Source: Clostridia bacterium | Lineage (GTDB): Bacteria > Bacillota > Clostridia > Christensenellales > Aristaeellaceae | Direction: 5' to 3' | Length of the DNA stretch: 64,000 bases | Assembly (NCBI GenBank): GCA_017501255.1 | Contig: JAFVXE010000025.1 | Span: forward strand, 1 to 64,000 | Part shown: positions 34,158 through 43,300 of the stretch, piece by piece | Numbering within the stretch: position 1 is the first letter of the stretch | Layout of the letters: every line of letters begins with the position of its first letter | Program-made: the position numbers and the translations under genes | Notes under the pieces: generated by a model | What the model was told of the DNA's origin: nothing | Seen by the model: only the letters and a program-made list of their open reading frames with translations | Database searches by the model: none

Positions 34158-35234
34158 TTACAGTTCATCTCCGAAGGCTTTCAGCTTTTCGGCCTGTTCG
34201 GCCAGCCGGAGCGCCTCAATGATTTCATCGATATCCCCATCCAGAATGCTGTCGATCTGGTACAGGGTCAGGCCGATGCGGTGGTCGGTCACACGGCCCT
34301 GGGGGAAGTTGTAGGTGCGGATGCGCTCGCTGCGGTCGCCGGTGCCGATCTGATCCCGGCGGTTCTCGGCGTAGGCGCTGTCCTTTTCCTCCCGGTACTT
34401 GTCGTACAGGCGGCTTTTGAGAATGCGCAGGCACATTTCCCGGTTCTGGATCTGGCTGCGCTCGTTCTGGCACTGCACCACGATGCCTGTGGGCAGGTGG
34501 GTCATGCGAACGGCGGAGTCGGTGCGGTTGACGTGCTGACCGCCTGCGCCGCCGGCACGGTAGGTGTCGATGCGCAGATCGTTGGGATTGATCTCTACCT
34601 CCACATCCTCCGCTTCAGGCAGCACTGCCACGGTGCAGGTGCTGGTGTGAATGCGCCCGCCGGATTCGGTGGTGGGTACCCGCTGCACACGATGCACGCC
34701 GCTTTCATATTTCAGGCGGCTGAAGGCGCCGTCTCCGGCGATGGTCAGCACCGCTTCCTTCACACCGCCCAGCTCCGTCATGTTGCCATTGACCAGCTCC
34801 ACTTTGAAGCGGTTGCGTTCCGCATAGCGGGTGTACATCCGAAGCAGCAGGGCGCCGAACAAGGCAGCTTCATCGCCGCCTGCTCCCTGACGGATCTCCA
34901 CCACCACGTTGCGGTCCGCATTGGGGTCCGGAGGCAGCAGAAGCAGACGCAGATTGTGCTCCTGTTCGGTTTTGGAGGCTTCCAGCGCAGGCAGTTCCTC
35001 CTGGGCCAACTCCGCCATTTCGGGAATGGAAAGCATTTCACGGGCTTCCTCAATCTCCGTCAGTGTCTGCTGGTACTGCCGGTAGGCCTTCACCTGAGGC
35101 TCCAGAGAGGCGTGCTCCTTGAGCAGCTTCTGCCATTTTGCCTGGTCGGCAATGATCTCCGGCTGACTGATGGCCTCGGTCAGCTCCTGATAGCGTCCTT
35201 CGATCCAGTCGAATTTCTCAAACAGAGTTCTCAC
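34158..35234 (-). CDS. prfA: Peptide chain release factor 1
   Basis: 358-residue class I release factor for UAA and UAG. It has the RF1 PxT anticodon-like loop ([14 protein letters not shown]) and the GGQ loop ([17 protein letters not shown]) methylated by the adjacent PrmC. The nominal GTG start (35234) overlaps the prmC stop by four bases but has AAGGA immediately against it. CTG at 35225, three codons in, is 8 nt from AAGGAG and aligns with the usual RF1 N-terminus ([15 protein letters not shown]), so the true start is uncertain. Confidence 0.96.
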   Translation of the reverse strand: MRTLFEKFDWIEGRYQELTEAISQPEIIADQAKWQKLLKEHASLEPQVKAYRQYQQTLTEIEEAREMLSIPEMAELAQEELPALEASKTEQEHNLRLLLLPPDPNADRNVVVEIRQGAGGDEAALFGALLLRMYTRYAERNRFKVELVNGNMTELGGVKEAVLTIAGDGAFSRLKYESGVHRVQRVPTTESGGRIHTSTCTVAVLPEAEDVEVEINPNDLRIDTYRAGGAGGQHVNRTDSAVRMTHLPTGIVVQCQNERSQIQNREMCLRILKSRLYDKYREEKDSAYAENRRDQIGTGDRSERIRTYNFPQGRVTDHRIGLTLYQIDSILDGDIDEIIEALRLAEQAEKLKAFGDEL

Positions 35235-36070
35235 TCCTTATAGGCTTTGACAATGCGTTCCTGACCATAGAGATCATGGACGATGACCACATCCCGGTAG
35301 GCGCTTTCATCCGTCAGCAACCGAGCCACTGCATGGGCCTGGGTATAGCCTACCTCCATGGCCAGCAGGCCGCCGGAATTCAGATGAGCGTGTGCCTGCC
35401 GGGCGATGCGCCGGTAGAAATCCAGCCCATCCGGGCCGCCGTCCAGCGCCATGATCGGCTCCTGCAATACTTCCGCTTGCAGGGTCTTGCAATCCTCGCT
35501 CTCAATATAGGGAGGATTGGACAGAATCAGGTCAAAGGTCAGGTTTCCCAGGGGAGCGAATAAATCTCCCTGATGGAAAGCGATGTTGACCTGATGTTTT
35601 TGGGCGTTTGCGGTTGCCACTGCCAGCGCATCCGTGCTCAGGTCACAGGCGTGAATGGTGGCGTGGGGACAGAAATGTTTCAGGGTGACAGCGATGGCGC
35701 CGCTGCCGGTGCATAGATCCAGTGCGGCGGGGTTTGTCAGGGTTTTCAGATGCTGGATGCCGAGCTCGCACAGGCTTTCCGTCTCCTGCCGGGGAATGAG
35801 CACCCGCTCATCCACCTGAAAGGCAAGGCCATAGAACCACTGCTCTCCCAAAAGGTACTGCAAGGGTTTGCGTTGCGCCCGATGGAGCAACAGCGCCCGA
35901 TAACGGGCGCTGTCTTCCGGGCTTAATTCCCTCGCCCCGTCCAGCCGGACGGACAGCGGATTCTTTTGCAGAATATGTGCCAGCATCAGCAGCGCATCCT
36001 GTGACGGGTCGGGCACCTGTGCTTTGGTCAGCTGACGGGTGGCCTCGGTCAGTGCTTGCTGAATGGTCAT
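35231..36070 (-). CDS. prmC: Release factor glutamine methyltransferase
   Basis: 279 residues; methylates the Gln of GGQ in RF1 and RF2 using SAM. N-terminal helical domain, then a Rossmann MTase with [13 protein letters not shown] (motif I) and the substrate-binding NPPY ([13 protein letters not shown]). RIPRQETE-type linker ([11 protein letters not shown]) present. Overlaps prfA by four bases and starts one base after the DUF1385 stop, so the unit is tightly coupled. Confidence 0.95.
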   Translation of the reverse strand: MTIQQALTEATRQLTKAQVPDPSQDALLMLAHILQKNPLSVRLDGARELSPEDSARYRALLLHRAQRKPLQYLLGEQWFYGLAFQVDERVLIPRQETESLCELGIQHLKTLTNPAALDLCTGSGAIAVTLKHFCPHATIHACDLSTDALAVATANAQKHQVNIAFHQGDLFAPLGNLTFDLILSNPPYIESEDCKTLQAEVLQEPIMALDGGPDGLDFYRRIARQAHAHLNSGGLLAMEVGYTQAHAVARLLTDESAYRDVVIVHDLYGQERIVKAYKE

Positions 36071-36071
36071 A

Positions 36072-37307
36072 TTACTCGGTATCGGCGGCAGCTTCCACTT
36101 CCGCCTTGACTTCTTCCTTCACAGCTTCCGCTTTTTCTTTGAGGGAGGTGGATTCTTCAGCCATTTCTTCCTTCAGGGCTTCCTTGGCTTCCTCGGCCTT
36201 CTCCTTGAGGGTGTCGGGGGCATCGGTGGTTTCGCTGGTTTCCTTGGTGATGTCGGTTTCGGACGCATCGGGGATCTCCTCGGCTGCGGTCTCGTCGGGC
36301 TGATAGCTGGGATCCGTCACCCGGTAGTCGGTGATGACGGTGTAGCCTTCGGGGGTCACTTTGCAGCCCTTGGGCAGGCCGTGGAGCGCCACGTTCATGG
36401 AAACGATGGCAACCTCCAGCATTTTTTCGGTGGGTTCCTTGGTGGTCAGCCGCTGCATCTGCATACCGGGCCAGCGGAGCCATTCCACCACTTTGCCCTT
36501 GCTGTGGGCCAGACCCTTGAGCACTTCATAGCTGATACCGGCCACCAGCGGCAACAGCAACAGGCGGCTGCCCAGGCGCAGGAAATAGTTGGTGCCCTGA
36601 TAGCCCACCAAAGTGAACATCACGATGGAAATCACGAACACGATCAGCAGGAAACTGGTGCCGCAGCGGGGGTGCAGGGTGGAGAACTGCTGGGCGTTTT
36701 CGGGGGTGAGGGGCAGACCGTTTTCGTTGCAGTAGACGGTTTTGTGCTCTGCGCCGTGGTACTGGAAGGTGCGGCGCACATCCGGCACCGTGCAGCAGAA
36801 CAGGATATAGCCGATGAGAATCAGGATGCGGACGATGCCGCTGAGCAGGTTCACCAGCCAGTTCTGGTTGGGGATCAGGGCTTTCAGGCCCCGGGCCACC
36901 AGCTCGGGGATGACGAAAAACAGGCCGATGGACAGAACAACCGCCAGCACGATGGCAGTGCCCATCACGATTTTGTCGATGCCCTTGCCCAGCTTTTTGC
37001 TGAGCCATTTTTCAAACTTGGTGGGCTCTTCATCCATCACGCCCAGCATTTCGGTACTCTGCTGCAGGGTGTTCATGCCCATGGAGAGCATATGCACAAA
37101 ATTGACCACGCCCCGGATAATAGGCCAGCCCATCCACTTGTGCTTTTCGGTGATGGGGGTATAGGGGGTCAGCTTGGTAACGATGGTCTTATCAGGACGG
37201 CGCACGGAAACAGCGATGGCCCGGGGAGCCTTCATCATAACGCCTTCCATCACGGCCTGCCCGCCGATATCCACCCGGGGGCAGGAGGGGTTCTTTTCTT
37301 TGCTCAT
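36072..37307 (-). CDS. DUF1385 membrane protein with acidic helical tail
   Basis: 411 residues. The DUF1385 core begins VDIGGQAVMEGVMMKAPRAI and continues with about four membrane helices and the conserved FQYHGAEHKTVYC and LHPRCGTSFLL blocks. Its place between rpmE and prmC is conserved in Clostridia; function unknown. The C-terminal 75 residues are an acidic Glu/Lys/Ala coiled-coil extension (KEKAEEAKEALKEEMAEES) not part of the core family. AAAGGA precedes the ATG; an upstream 17-codon extension is rejected. Confidence 0.9.
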   Translation of the reverse strand: MSKEKNPSCPRVDIGGQAVMEGVMMKAPRAIAVSVRRPDKTIVTKLTPYTPITEKHKWMGWPIIRGVVNFVHMLSMGMNTLQQSTEMLGVMDEEPTKFEKWLSKKLGKGIDKIVMGTAIVLAVVLSIGLFFVIPELVARGLKALIPNQNWLVNLLSGIVRILILIGYILFCCTVPDVRRTFQYHGAEHKTVYCNENGLPLTPENAQQFSTLHPRCGTSFLLIVFVISIVMFTLVGYQGTNYFLRLGSRLLLLPLVAGISYEVLKGLAHSKGKVVEWLRWPGMQMQRLTTKEPTEKMLEVAIVSMNVALHGLPKGCKVTPEGYTVITDYRVTDPSYQPDETAAEEIPDASETDITKETSETTDAPDTLKEKAEEAKEALKEEMAEESTSLKEKAEAVKEEVKAEVEAAADTE

Positions 37308-37436
37308 GGTTGGTAGTTCCTTTCTGTGCAGAGGCATATATATGCACATTTCACTCATTCGACACGCCAGCCTGTTTTCCTGCTGCCGGAGATATGGAAT
37401 CCGTTGGTTTGGCCCGGAAAAGAGGAGGGAATGAAA

Positions 37437-37466
37437 GCAAAAAGAGCATCCCTTGCGGAATGCTCT
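37437..37466 (-). terminator. Attenuating terminator after rpmE
   Basis: Minus-strand AGAGCATTCC / GGGATGCTCT stem (one mismatch) with a GCAA loop and TTTTTG. Probably reduces read-through from rpmE into the DUF1385-prmC-prfA genes. Confidence 0.8.
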
Positions 37467-37477
37467 TCTGGCATGGC

Positions 37478-37678
37478 TTATTCGATATTGAAACGCTTCT
37501 TAAAGCGATCCACGCGTCCGCCGCTGTCCACCAGCTTCTGCTTGCCGGTGTAGAAGGGGTGGCACTTGGAGCAAATTTCGACCTTCAGCTCGCCCTTGAC
37601 GGAGCCGGTTTCGAACGTCTCACCGCACACGCAACGGACGGTAGACTTGCCATATTTGGGATGGATCTTCTCTTTCAC
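37478..37678 (-). CDS. rpmE: 50S ribosomal protein L31 (zinc form)
   Basis: 66 residues. [19 protein letters not shown] ... [20 protein letters not shown]: four Cys (CxC and CxxC) place it in the zinc-binding C+ class of L31. Starts at GTG, preceded by AGAGGTG. Read-through past the terminator would include the downstream translation-termination genes. Confidence 0.97.
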   Translation of the reverse strand: MKEKIHPKYGKSTVRCVCGETFETGSVKGELKVEICSKCHPFYTGKQKLVDSGGRVDRFKKRFNIE

Positions 37679-37733
37679 GCTTTTTCACCTCTTTTTGCGT
37701 ATGCCATGAGTAGCGCCCATAAAGCGCTTAGGT

Positions 37734-37762
37734 ATTATAGCATAGTCACCTTCCTTTTGCAA
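37734..37762 (-). promoter_or_regulatory. Promoter for rpmE
   Basis: Minus-strand TTGCAA (37757-37762), 17-nt spacer ending TATGC, TATAAT (37734-37739). Confidence 0.8.
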
Positions 37763-37828
37763 CATAAAAATGAAAAAAGAGCGAGGACGAGTTTGAAAAA
37801 ATAATTTGAAAAAAGTTGCAAAAGGTTA

Positions 37829-37857
37829 TTGACAAAATGAGCGAATGGAGTTATCAT
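37829..37857 (+). promoter_or_regulatory. Promoter for the tRNA cluster
   Basis: TTGACA (37829-37834), 17-nt spacer, TATCAT (37852-37857), about 30 nt upstream of the first tRNA. Confidence 0.8.
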
Positions 37858-37888
37858 ATACAGCGTCGCCGAAAGCGACAAGTAATGA

Positions 37889-37964
37889 GGGAGCATAGCT
37901 CAGCTGGGAGAGCATCTGCCTTACAAGCAGAGGGTCACAGGTTCGAGCCCTGTTGTTCCCACCA
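37889..37964 (+). tRNA. tRNA-Val (UAC anticodon)
   Basis: 76 nt. GGGAGCA acceptor pairs with TGTTCCC; anticodon loop CTTACAA; GGTTCGAGCC T-arm; 3' CCA encoded. First of five tandem tRNAs. Confidence 0.97.
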
Positions 37965-37969
37965 CATAT

Positions 37970-38046
37970 GGCCCGGTAGCTCAGTTGGTTAGAGCGCTAG
38001 CCTGTCACGCTAGAGGTCGAGGGTTCGAGCCCCTTCCGGGTCGCCA
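37970..38046 (+). tRNA. tRNA-Asp (GUC anticodon)
   Basis: 77 nt. GGCCCGG/CCGGGTC acceptor (one G-T pair), anticodon arm CTAGCCTGTCACGCTAG, discriminator G, encoded CCA. Confidence 0.97.
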
Positions 38047-38051
38047 TATAT

Positions 38052-38127
38052 GCCTTGGTAGCTCAGTCGGTAGAGCAGTAGACTGAAAATCTACGTGTCG
38101 GTGGTTCGATTCCGCCCCAAGGCACCA
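38052..38127 (+). tRNA. tRNA-Phe (GAA anticodon)
   Basis: 76 nt. GCCTTGG/CCAAGGC acceptor, anticodon loop CTGAAAA, discriminator A, encoded CCA. Confidence 0.97.
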
Positions 38128-38132
38128 AGTGT

Positions 38133-38207
38133 GCGGTAGTAGCTCAGTGGTAGAGTGCCACCTTGCCAAGGTGGATGTCGCGAGTTCGAATCTCGTCTAC
38201 CGCTCCA
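38133..38207 (+). tRNA. tRNA-Gly (GCC anticodon)
   Basis: 75 nt. GCGGTAG/CTACCGC acceptor, anticodon arm CCACCTTGCCAAGGTGG, discriminator T, encoded CCA. Confidence 0.97.
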
Positions 38208-38212
38208 CACAC

Positions 38213-38288
38213 GGTGCCATAGCCAAGCGGTAAGGCGAAGGTCTGCAAAACCTTTATTTCCCCGGTTCAAATCCGGGTGGCACCTCCA
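38213..38288 (+). tRNA. tRNA-Cys (GCA anticodon)
   Basis: 76 nt. GGTGCCA/TGGCACC acceptor, anticodon loop CTGCAAA, discriminator T (U73, as expected for tRNA-Cys), encoded CCA. Confidence 0.97.
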
Positions 38289-38293
38289 CCTTC

Positions 38294-38345
38294 GCACCAG
38301 CTATGGTGCTACACGAAAAAAGTCGCCTGATGGCGGCTTTTTTCG
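38294..38345 (+). terminator. Terminator of the tRNA cluster
   Basis: A small GCACCA/TGGTGC hairpin (38294-38309) precedes AAAAAAGTCGCC tgat GGCGGCTTTTTT (38316-38343). Confidence 0.88.
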
Positions 38346-38373
38346 TTTCTTGTTGTTTTTGCTGCGCTGCTGC

Positions 38374-38402
38374 TTTTCACGGCACAAGAAATGTGCTATA
38401 CT
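38374..38402 (+). promoter_or_regulatory. Promoter for the SH3 / zinc-ribbon secreted protein
   Basis: Weak -35 TTTTCA (38374-38379), 17-nt spacer ending TGTGC, TATACT (38397-38402). The extended -10 probably compensates for the poor -35. Confidence 0.5.
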
Positions 38403-38476
38403 GCTGCTATACAGAGAAAAGAACACTACCCGTTTTTGACTCCTGCAATGTTCCATACAGAAAGCGTGGTTTACCT

Positions 38477-39238
38477 ATGAAGAAAAGACTGCTGGTATTG
38501 ATCGTTTTGCTGGTACTTTGCTGGCTTGTGCCCATGAACAGTCTGGCGGTGCGCTATGGTCAGGTGGTGCGTGTTGTCAGCGGTAGCTCCACCAAGGTGC
38601 GCTCCGGCCCCGGCACCAATCACAGCTCCATTGGCAACGCCTATCTGGAGAATATCTATCCCTATCTGGGCACGGAGAATGGCTGGTATCACATCCGCTA
38701 TGTGGGCAATCTGGATGGCTATGTGGATGCAAGCAAATGCGCCGTGGAACCAGGCCTTGTGCAGGACAGCATTGGCGACGGCCCCTTCGTGGATGCGGTG
38801 GTGCGCATCACCAACCGCTATTCCATCAATATCCGCAGCGGCCCGGCCAAGGCGTATGATGTGGTGGGAACGGCGTACCCGGACGAGACCTATCCCTATC
38901 TGGGGCCGGAGGACGGCTGGTACTGTATCCGGATGAATAATGGCCTGGAGGGCTATGTGGCGGCCAACCGCACTTCGGTGGAGATTCTGAGTGAAATACC
39001 GGCTACACAGGCGCCAACGGCAGTACCGACCGCTATCCCGACCGCAGTCCCCACTGCGGTACCGACGATGGCTCCCGTCTACCCTCCGGTGGATGACGGT
39101 ATTTGCGATATGTGCGGCGGCAATGGCCTGTGCCGTACCTGCGACGGTATGGGTCTGGTATATGGCGCCGTAGAGCAGCGCTATATCGTCTGCCCCTCCT
39201 GCCTTGGTTTTGGGTATTGTTGGATTTGTCGTCATTAA
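38477..39238 (+). CDS. Secreted SH3-repeat protein with DnaJ-type zinc-ribbon tail
   Basis: 253 residues. Signal peptide MKKRLLVLIVLLVLCWLVP (cleavage near SLA). Two bacterial SH3 domains (about 28-95 and 110-175; KVRSGPGTNHSSIG and NIRSGPAKAYDVVG are the n-Src/RT-loop repeats). A Pro/Thr/Ala-Val linker follows, then a Cys-rich tail with CDMCGGNG, CRTCDGMG, CPSCLGFG and CWIC, i.e. CxxCxGxG-like knuckles as in DnaJ. A zinc ribbon on an exported wall-binding protein is unusual. The short ORF start is preferred since it opens directly with the signal peptide. Confidence 0.82.
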   Translation: MKKRLLVLIVLLVLCWLVPMNSLAVRYGQVVRVVSGSSTKVRSGPGTNHSSIGNAYLENIYPYLGTENGWYHIRYVGNLDGYVDASKCAVEPGLVQDSIGDGPFVDAVVRITNRYSINIRSGPAKAYDVVGTAYPDETYPYLGPEDGWYCIRMNNGLEGYVAANRTSVEILSEIPATQAPTAVPTAIPTAVPTAVPTMAPVYPPVDDGICDMCGGNGLCRTCDGMGLVYGAVEQRYIVCPSCLGFGYCWICRH

Positions 39239-39266
39239 CCCCGGTTTATATAAAACAATTTGATAA

Positions 39267-39305
39267 AGAAGGGCTGTGCTGGGATTCGGCACGGCCCTTC
39301 TCTTG
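39267..39305 (+). terminator. Terminator-like hairpin after the SH3 gene
   Basis: AGAAGGGCTGTGC / GCACGGCCCTTCT with one T-G pair and a 9-nt loop, followed only by CTTGT. Long stem but poor T tract. Confidence 0.6.
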
Positions 39306-39335
39306 TGGTATAGGCGTTTGGCTGTGATTCCGCAG

Positions 39336-39364
39336 TTGCTTTTCTGATGCTTGTGTGGTAATAT
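39336..39364 (+). promoter_or_regulatory. Promoter for the ZIP transporter
   Basis: TTGCTT (39336-39341), 17-nt spacer, TAATAT (39359-39364). Its position rules out start codons before about 39371. Confidence 0.6.
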
Positions 39365-39422
39365 GGCGTTAAAGGAGACTAACTTCTCCTTGAACTGTAC
39401 GAAAGAAGCGGGGCGTGCTTTC

Positions 39423-40262
39423 ATGAAAGTTATTGAAACATTGTTGATGGCAACATTCATTGCGGGTGTTGTGGGAACGGGTATCGGCGGTTTGATCGGT
39501 GCGCTTTTGCAGAAGGACTCCAACCGTGTGGTCAGTTTGCTGCTCAGCTTTGCAGGCGGCGTAATGCTCAGCGTGGTATGCTTTGACCTGGTGACCGAAG
39601 CCGTTGAAACCAATGTGGGGCTGGGTGTGGTCATTGGGGCAGTGGCGCTGGGCGTCATCGTGATTTTCCTGCTGAACTACTGGATTGACCGCAAAACCAA
39701 CCCGGAAGTGCCGCATATCGATGCCAACCATCCCAAAACAGCGGACGACCTGAATGAACTGATCCACAGCGACCATTTTGAGCAGCACTATGCCAAGAAG
39801 GATAACAAGTTTGCCATGTTTATCGCCGGCGTGGTCATGGCCTGTGCAATCGCTCTGCACAATGTGCCCGAGGGCATGACCATCGGCGCATCCTATGCCA
39901 GCAATGGCGGCGCTATGGGCAGTGCGGCAATTGTGCTGGCGGTGCTGATCGGCCTGCATAACATCCCGGAAGGCATGGCAGTGTCCGTACCCCTCATCAG
40001 CGGCGGCGTGACCAAGTGGAAGGCGGTTGTGATGACCGCAGCTTCCGGTATTCCCACCATGCTGGGCGCATTGCTGGGCTACCTGCTGGGCGATATTGGT
40101 GCAGTGGGTCTGGCATTGAGCCTTGGCTTCGCCAGCGGTGCCATGCTGTATGTGGTCTTTGGCGAGATTCTGCCTCAGGCCATACTGATGTATCACAGCA
40201 AGCTGCCTGCGTTTTCCACCATCATCGGTATGCTGGTGGGCCTGTTTATCATCTTTGCATAA
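39423..40262 (+). CDS. ZIP family metal transporter
   Basis: 279-residue, about eight-helix importer of zinc and possibly iron or manganese across the cytoplasmic membrane (ZupT/GufA-like). The binuclear metal-site motifs HNVPEG (TM4) and HNIPEG (TM5) are both present. A His/Asp-rich cytoplasmic loop (HIDANHPK ... HSDHFEQHY) lies between TM3 and TM4. The ATG at 39423 is chosen because an in-frame ATG at 39363 lies inside the promoter. No Zur-box is evident. Confidence 0.9.
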   Translation: MKVIETLLMATFIAGVVGTGIGGLIGALLQKDSNRVVSLLLSFAGGVMLSVVCFDLVTEAVETNVGLGVVIGAVALGVIVIFLLNYWIDRKTNPEVPHIDANHPKTADDLNELIHSDHFEQHYAKKDNKFAMFIAGVVMACAIALHNVPEGMTIGASYASNGGAMGSAAIVLAVLIGLHNIPEGMAVSVPLISGGVTKWKAVVMTAASGIPTMLGALLGYLLGDIGAVGLALSLGFASGAMLYVVFGEILPQAILMYHSKLPAFSTIIGMLVGLFIIFA

Positions 40263-40289
40263 CAGAATCATCAGGCTGTTGCCAAATCA

Positions 40290-40331
40290 AATCCCCTCCG
40301 TACCATCATCGTACGGAGGGGATTCGTTATT
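40290..40331. terminator. Bidirectional terminator between ZIP and phosphorylase genes
   Basis: AATCCCCTCCGTAC / GTACGGAGGGGATT is a perfect 14-bp stem with a 7-nt loop, between convergent genes. T-rich sequence follows on the plus strand. Confidence 0.85.
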
Positions 40332-40360
40332 TCCAAAGGAATTCAGGTTTCTGCAACCCA

Positions 40361-43300
40361 TTACCCCAGCTGAATCGGTTCATCCGAAGCAGGCTGGAAC
40401 ACGGGCTGGTTCAGCTGCACCAATTGGATGGGCTGGCTGGATGCAGGCTGGAAGACGGGCGGCTGACCGGGCTTGGGTTGAGCAGCGGCAGCAGGCGCTG
40501 CAGCAGGGGCAGCTTGCAGCTGTGCGCCGCATTCCGTGCAAAAACGCACGCTGCCGGGCAGTTTTACGCCGCACTGGGTGCAGAACTGGAAGGGCTTGCC
40601 CGGGGTGAGGGTGACTTCAATGAGCGCGGCTTCCTGCCGACGGATGCGCTGGGCAGCTTCGCCGGCGGGCAGAGCATCGGCAAAGAGGCTTTCGGTACCA
40701 TCCGCCCAGCGGACGATCATATTGCTGGTGGCGTACTGACCGGGCACATAGCTGGCGCCGGGCTGCACATGGTAGACCACCTTGGTTTTGCCCAACAGGG
40801 TGGCTTCGATGGTGTCACAGCCATGGGTCAGGTAGGCAGGCAGCATGGGAGAGAGGGTCAGGGTGAGCTGACCATCCTGCATGGTAAAGAGGTTGCGGCC
40901 CAGCATCATGATCTGCCAGATAGACAGGAATTCTGCGGTGGAGCCGGAGAGACGGGCCACAAAGCCCTTGCCGTGGAAGGCGGGATCCGGGTTGGCGCTG
41001 GAAGCGATGAAGGAGGAATTCTCCAACGGGCTGCGGCCATACACGGCAGGATCCAGGAAGGGCACGGCAGCGGCGTGGAAATCCTCGGCGAAGTTCTGGT
41101 ACAGACCGGCACGGAGCAATTCCAGCAGGTACTTGTATTCCATGTGCAGCCAGACGGATTCATTCTCCAGCCAGCCGGCAGTGAAGGCATGGGCACGGCC
41201 GATCTCGTAGGAGGCCTCGCTGAGAGCGGCGTTGACCTTGTACATATTCAGCTTGCGGTCGTACAGACGGCTTTCCCGAACGGTTTCGGCCAGCTGCTGC
41301 TTGGCGGCATGGGGCGCATCCAGACGCAGCCAGCGTACCTGACCTTCCAGGAAGTCGGGCATTTTGCGAAGCTGGAAGGCTTCGGGATGGAGACCTTCCT
41401 CATCCTGATGGTAACTGGTCACATCGTAGGCGAAATAGGTGGGGCACAGGCCGCCGCCCAGCTTCATGGCCTTTTCCACAGCCTTGCGGGCAAAGGCGCA
41501 CCAGACTGCCAGTATATCGTTGATTTCCTCGGCGGTCAGCTCCGTCTTTTCGCCGGAAACGCCGTCCATCAGGATGGCACGGTAGGCTTCCCGGGCATCG
41601 GACAGAGCGTTCCAGACGGGCAGGATCTCCCCATCCTTCTGCCAGACAGCTTCGTTATCCTTCAAAGCGGCGGTGATGGTACGGGCCAGCTGAGCGGCTT
41701 CCGTCATCAGTGCAACAGGACGGGCAAAGGCAGCGGCACGGCGGGCGGTGTCCTCCAGAACACGCACCAGCTCCAACGTTTCCGCCATGGAGGAACCCAA
41801 AAGGCCGGGCAGGCCGTTGAGGGCATCATACCAGCCGGGCTTGCCGCCTTCCATTTCAATGCCCATGCCGAAGGGATCCAGCGTGGAAGTCTTGCAGGCC
41901 AGCAGGGTCAGGATCTTCTCCATCAAAGTGGCGTGCATCACGGTGCCATCAGCGGCTTTCAGCTGGGAACCGGTGGCACGGATCTTCTGCAAATGGTTGT
42001 ACTGGCGTACGCCCTTGGGGGTGACCACATAGCGCTTGGCACGGGGCAGCACGCCCTCAGGGGACTGGAACCAGGTGTAGGAAGGATCATTGTAGAGCAG
42101 TTCTTCCTCGGTTTCCGGGTAGATGCTCAGGAAACTTTCGATCTGATCCAGATTGTAGGTCCAGTGGTCGCTCCAGTAGCCCTCGGTAAAGGTGGCGGTA
42201 ACGCCCTGCTCCGAAGCAGCAAAGGCCTTGGCAAGGAACTCTGTGCCATCCACAGAAAGAGTCCACTTTTCCACCGCCATGGCCAGCTGGCCGGGAGTGA
42301 ATGCGCCGGACAGCAGCTTCTGGGCGGCGGTTTTGTCAGCGTCGATTACCAGCGCCACCAGTTCAGCCTGTACCGCCTCCGGCAGGGTGTACTGCACATA
42401 GTCCACCACCAGCGGATTATAGCCGTCGGCCTGCAAAAGGTTGTAGAACATCTGCACATTGGCGTGGGCCACCGCTGGGGAGAACAGCACATCACAGCGG
42501 CGGTTCTGGTTCACATCACGGAAGTTGCCGTTGCCCTGGGAATAGTATTCCGGGCGCATCCGGAAAGCGTTGTAGTCACGTTCCGGGTCGCCGTGCTTGC
42601 GGGAGTAGATGTAGAGCACCTTGCCGCCGGGCAGGGTGACGGGGGTGCCGCCACGGAGCAGATTGTCCAGATAGGTCTGGCGGCTGTACATATCGAAAAC
42701 AGGGTTGCCGGTTTTGGTGGCGATGGGATCGGTAAGCTGCTGGGTCATCTCCACGGCACGGGCGTGCTTCTTGTCCAGCACATCGCCGGTAAACATCCGG
42801 GTGATGAGACTGTCAGCTTCTTCCTTGCTCTCCGCCTGACCGATCATTATGGTGTGGGAGCAGCTCTGACCGGGGTTGAGCTGCACCTGACGGCCAAAGA
42901 AGCAGGCAGGCAGGATATTCTCGCAAACCTCCGGCTGAGCGGCCCACTGGCTGTAGGCGGCGGACAGGAAGCCCACAGGGCTGCCAAGGGCGGTATCATA
43001 GCCGAAAATATGGCGGGGATCCACAAAGACAGGCATGGTAGCGCCATCCTCCGTGCGGGCAGCGGCGAAATTCACGCCCAGCACCTGCTGCACATCGCTG
43101 GTATCCTCCATGCTGGCCCGAACCCGGTAGTAGGCCTTGCCATCGGCCTTTTCGGCCTGCATCCATGCCTTGGCGGTCTGGGTCATGTGCTTGACGCTGT
43201 GCAGGTTGATGCCAAAGGGCAGGAGAGCGGGCATACCATCCAGTAGATCCAGCTGCATGGCAGCGCCGGACTGGTTGGTGAGGGTCACCTTACGCACCAG

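Noticed and set aside
40016..43246. 1076-codon plus-strand open frame opposite the phosphorylase gene
   Set aside because: The minus strand encodes a recognisable enzyme with conserved blocks; the plus frame has Gly/His-rich composition with no domains and runs through the ZIP gene's end and a terminator.
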